Assembly: GCF_003287355.1 (NCBI RefSeq)
Contig: NZ_QMIM01000001.1
Span: 186,001-250,000, forward strand
Direction: 5' to 3'
Source: Halorubrum sp. 48-1-W
GTDB taxonomy: Archaea > Halobacteriota > Halobacteria > Halobacteriales > Haloferacaceae
Length of the DNA: 64,000 nucleotides
Part shown: positions 62,034 through 64,000 of the stretch, in pieces
How positions within the stretch are numbered: the first letter of the stretch is position 1
Layout: each line of letters begins with the position of its first letter
Position numbers and translations under genes: made by a program
Notes under the pieces: model-generated
What the model was told of the DNA's origin: nothing
The model's input: only the letters and a program-made list of their open reading frames with translations
Databases searched by the model: none

Positions 62034-63296
62034 CTACGCGAGCCTTTCGATGTTCTCGACGACGGCGTCGGCGAACTCGCTCGTGGCGAGTTTCTCGCCC
62101 CCCTCGATCTGGCGGTGGAGGTCGTAGGTGACCTTCCCGGCGGAGATGGTCTCCTCGACGGCGTCGCGCACGAGGTCGGCGGCGTCAGACCAGCCGAGGT
62201 ACTCCAGCATCTCGCGACCGGAGAGGATCATCGCGGTCGGGTTGACCTTGTCCTCGCCGGCGTACTTGGGTGCGGAGCCGTGGACGGGCTCGGCGAGCGC
62301 GCGACCGTGGCCGTAGTTGACGCCGGGTGCGATCCCCAGCCCGCCGATCTGTGCGCCGGCGGCGTCGGACATATAGTCGCCGTTGAGGTTCATCGTCGCG
62401 ATGACGGAGTATTCGCCCGTGCGAGTGAGGAGCTGCTGGAGCATGTTGTCGGCGATGCGGTCCTTCACGAGGATCGTCCCCTCGGGCTGCTCGCCGTCGT
62501 ACTCGTCCCACAGCTCGTCCTCGGTGATGAACTCGTCGCCGTACTCCTCCTCGAGGAGTTCGTAGCCCCAGTCGCGGAACTGGGCCTCGGTGAACTTCAT
62601 GATGTTGCCCTTGTGGACGAGCGTGACGGAGTCACGGTCGTTCGCGAGCGCGTAGTCGAACGCCTCGCGGATGAGCCGTTTGGAGGCGAACTCGGAGATC
62701 GGCTTCACGCCGATCCCGATGGGACCGTCGTGGAGCACGTCCTCGACGCCCATGTCGTCTTCGAGGAACTCCCTGACCTGCTCGACCTCGTCGGTGCCGG
62801 CCTCCCACTCGATGCCGGCGTACACGTCCTCGGTGTTCTCCCGGAAGGTGATCATGTCCATCGCCTCGGGGTTCTTCACGGGCGAGGGAACGCCCTCGAG
62901 GTGGTAGGTGGGTCGCACGTTCGCGTACAGGTCGAGCGTCTGCCGGAGCGCGACGTTCAGCGAGCGGAAGCCGGAGCCGACCGGCGTCGTCATCGGGCCC
63001 TTGATCGCGACGCGGAACTCGCGGATCGCGTCGACGGTGTCGTCGGGGAGGTTCTCGCCGTACTTCTCGCGGGCGCTCTCGCCGCCGTACACGCGCATCC
63101 AGGCGATGGAGCGGCCGGTCGCCTCCGCGGCGGCGTCGAGCACCTGCTGGGCAGCCGGGCCGACGTCGGTTCCGATGCCGTCCCCGTGGAGGATCGGGAC
63201 GATCGGGTTCTCGGGGACGTTCAGTTCGCCCGTCTCCTCGTCGGCGAGCGTGATCCGTTCCCCGTCGTCGGGGACGTCGACCTTGTCGTAGCTCAT
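62034..63296 (-). CDS. icd: Isocitrate dehydrogenase (NADP-type)
   Basis: 420 residues. ILHGDGIGTDVGPAAQQVLDAA, the substrate loop GPMTTPVGSGFRSLNVALRQTLDLYANVRP, FRENTEDVYAGIEWE, TLVHKGNIMKFTEAQFRDWGYE and the metal/nucleotide site LNGDYMSDAAGAQIGGLGIAPG plus AEPVHGSAPKYAG define icd. It converts isocitrate to 2-oxoglutarate, supplying NADPH and the carbon skeleton that GlnA products draw on. ATG 63296 fits the family; the upstream open frame is an artefact. Confidence 0.96.
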   Translation of the reverse strand: MSYDKVDVPDDGERITLADEETGELNVPENPIVPILHGDGIGTDVGPAAQQVLDAAAEATGRSIAWMRVYGGESAREKYGENLPDDTVDAIREFRVAIKGPMTTPVGSGFRSLNVALRQTLDLYANVRPTYHLEGVPSPVKNPEAMDMITFRENTEDVYAGIEWEAGTDEVEQVREFLEDDMGVEDVLHDGPIGIGVKPISEFASKRLIREAFDYALANDRDSVTLVHKGNIMKFTEAQFRDWGYELLEEEYGDEFITEDELWDEYDGEQPEGTILVKDRIADNMLQQLLTRTGEYSVIATMNLNGDYMSDAAGAQIGGLGIAPGVNYGHGRALAEPVHGSAPKYAGEDKVNPTAMILSGREMLEYLGWSDAADLVRDAVEETISAGKVTYDLHRQIEGGEKLATSEFADAVVENIERLA

Positions 63297-63394
63297 AACG
63301 GTCGTGGTTTCTCGCACCCCCGTAAAGTGCCTGCCGCTTTCCGAGTGCGGCGGGGCGGCCGGAGCGCCGGCTGGACGGCGTCGCTCGGTCGGGG

Positions 63395-64000
63395 TCACCC
63401 CGACAGCACCCGAACGTCGTGTTTCCGCACCCACCGATACCGACGACCACCCCACACGAACGTCCGACGCGCGAACGCGTACGCCATCAACCCGGGCATC
63501 GCGACCGCGGCCGGGGTCGCGAGCAGGAACGTCGGCCGCCGGAGCCCGGCCCACGCGTACGTCGCCCCGGAGAGCAGGGTCACGAACCCGGCCGCGGCGA
63601 CAGGCACTGCGAGACACAGCGTCGCGAACGTAACCGCGAGCGCGACGTTGACCGCGCTCGACCGGGGCGCGTGGTACCGGACGATCCACAGGAAGCGCAC
63701 GAGCCGCTCCAGCGAGGCGCGGATCGACCCCCCCGCGGGCACGACCCGCGTCCGTTTCACCGGCGTCACCTCGAGGTGTTCCGAGAGGGTCCCGTCGTCG
63801 CTGACGGCCCGTTCGAGGTCCGCACGGAAGGCGGACTCGTCGAGGTCGTCACGCTCGAAGACGACCGCGCCGCCCCACGCGATCCCGCCGGCGGCGATCG
63901 CGAGGGTCCCCCCGATGAGGTAGGCGGGCTCGAGGAGGACGCCGAGCGGATCGCGGCCGACGAAGACAGGCAGCTCCGTCGTCGGCCCCTGCCGTTCGTA
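63395..64000 (-). CDS. Family 2 glycosyltransferase, membrane-anchored (5' partial)
   Basis: The gene runs off the right edge; about 201 C-terminal codons are present (64000 down to the stop at 63395). AWGGAVVFERDDLD, an FRADLERAVSDDGTLSEHL segment and VVPAGGSIRASLERLVRFLWIVRYHAPRSSAV match the C-terminal half of haloarchaeal GT2 enzymes, followed by membrane helices (ALAVTFATLCLAVPVAAAGFVTLL and a second pair). It probably adds sugars to lipid or glycan on the cytoplasmic face. Confidence 0.75.
   Translation of the reverse strand, partial: YERQGPTTELPVFVGRDPLGVLLEPAYLIGGTLAIAAGGIAWGGAVVFERDDLDESAFRADLERAVSDDGTLSEHLEVTPVKRTRVVPAGGSIRASLERLVRFLWIVRYHAPRSSAVNVALAVTFATLCLAVPVAAAGFVTLLSGATYAWAGLRRPTFLLATPAAVAMPGLMAYAFARRTFVWGGRRYRWVRKHDVRVLSG

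Overview
The window is a high-GC haloarchaeal chromosome segment, most like Halorubrum or a close relative. The signs are very acidic proteins, leaderless genes with a TATA element about 25-35 bp before the start codon, an archaeal S10/spc ribosomal cluster, Cdc48, aIF1A, class I LysRS and B12-dependent ribonucleotide reductase. The assignment is inferred from protein character, not from a database search.

Layout. 1-6.6 kb: tail of a MobB-MoaE protein, a small DUF7123-type protein, an M50 protease, an FkbM methyltransferase, an Hsp20-UbiB pair and an alpha/beta hydrolase. 6.8-14.6 kb: an Hsp20-like protein coupled to cdc48, then nrdJ interrupted by a 465-residue intein. 14.9-19.4 kb: small acidic, zinc-ribbon and membrane proteins, an aldo/keto reductase and an Fe-S photolyase. 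19.5-27.6 kb: aIF1A, an ATP-grasp ligase, Hsp20, gap-pgk, an M20 amidohydrolase and the divergent lrp/glnA pair. 27.7-31.2 kb: a PAP2 phosphatase, a YihY-type protein with an appended coiled-coil/membrane domain, and trm1.

31.3-38.5 kb is an accessory island. It holds a tail-to-tail candidate restriction-modification pair, 56-bp tandem repeats and an orc1/cdc6 C-terminal remnant bounded by an inverted copy of the repeat core, a decayed Rieske-TPP enzyme, an ABM monooxygenase, an orphan TnpB-type omega-RNA-like hairpin, a DUF234 ATPase of lower GC, and a vapBC pair. The vapBC pair lies between two perfect 25-bp direct repeats, one of which is the 3' end of secY.

38.5-52.9 kb is one long leftward operon: SPOUT methylase, L3, L4, L23, L2, S19, L22, S3, L29, RNase P component 1, S17, L14, L24, S4e, L5, S14, S8, L6, L32e, L19e, L18, S5, L30, L15, SecY. 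53-54.8 kb: a membrane-anchored molybdopterin oxidoreductase and a small HTH regulator. 54.8-55.5 kb: tRNA-Gly(GCC) followed by repeated fragments of its own 3' end and the C-terminal stub of a Gfo/Idh/MocA dehydrogenase, which looks like an integration scar. 55.5-64 kb: a redoxin without its peroxidatic cysteine, an acyl-CoA carboxylase subunit, pyrH-lysS-zinc finger operon, a histidine kinase, a 44-residue zinc-type protein under a palindromic promoter, isocitrate dehydrogenase and a glycosyltransferase cut by the window edge.

The housekeeping genes cover translation and secretion, protein quality control, lower glycolysis/gluconeogenesis, nitrogen assimilation and DNA precursor synthesis. 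The most unusual material is at the island/secY boundary, the origin-like repeats with the orc1 remnant, the tRNA-Gly scar, and nrdJ, where a short tract of foreign codon use lies exactly over the catalytic NPCGEQ motif.
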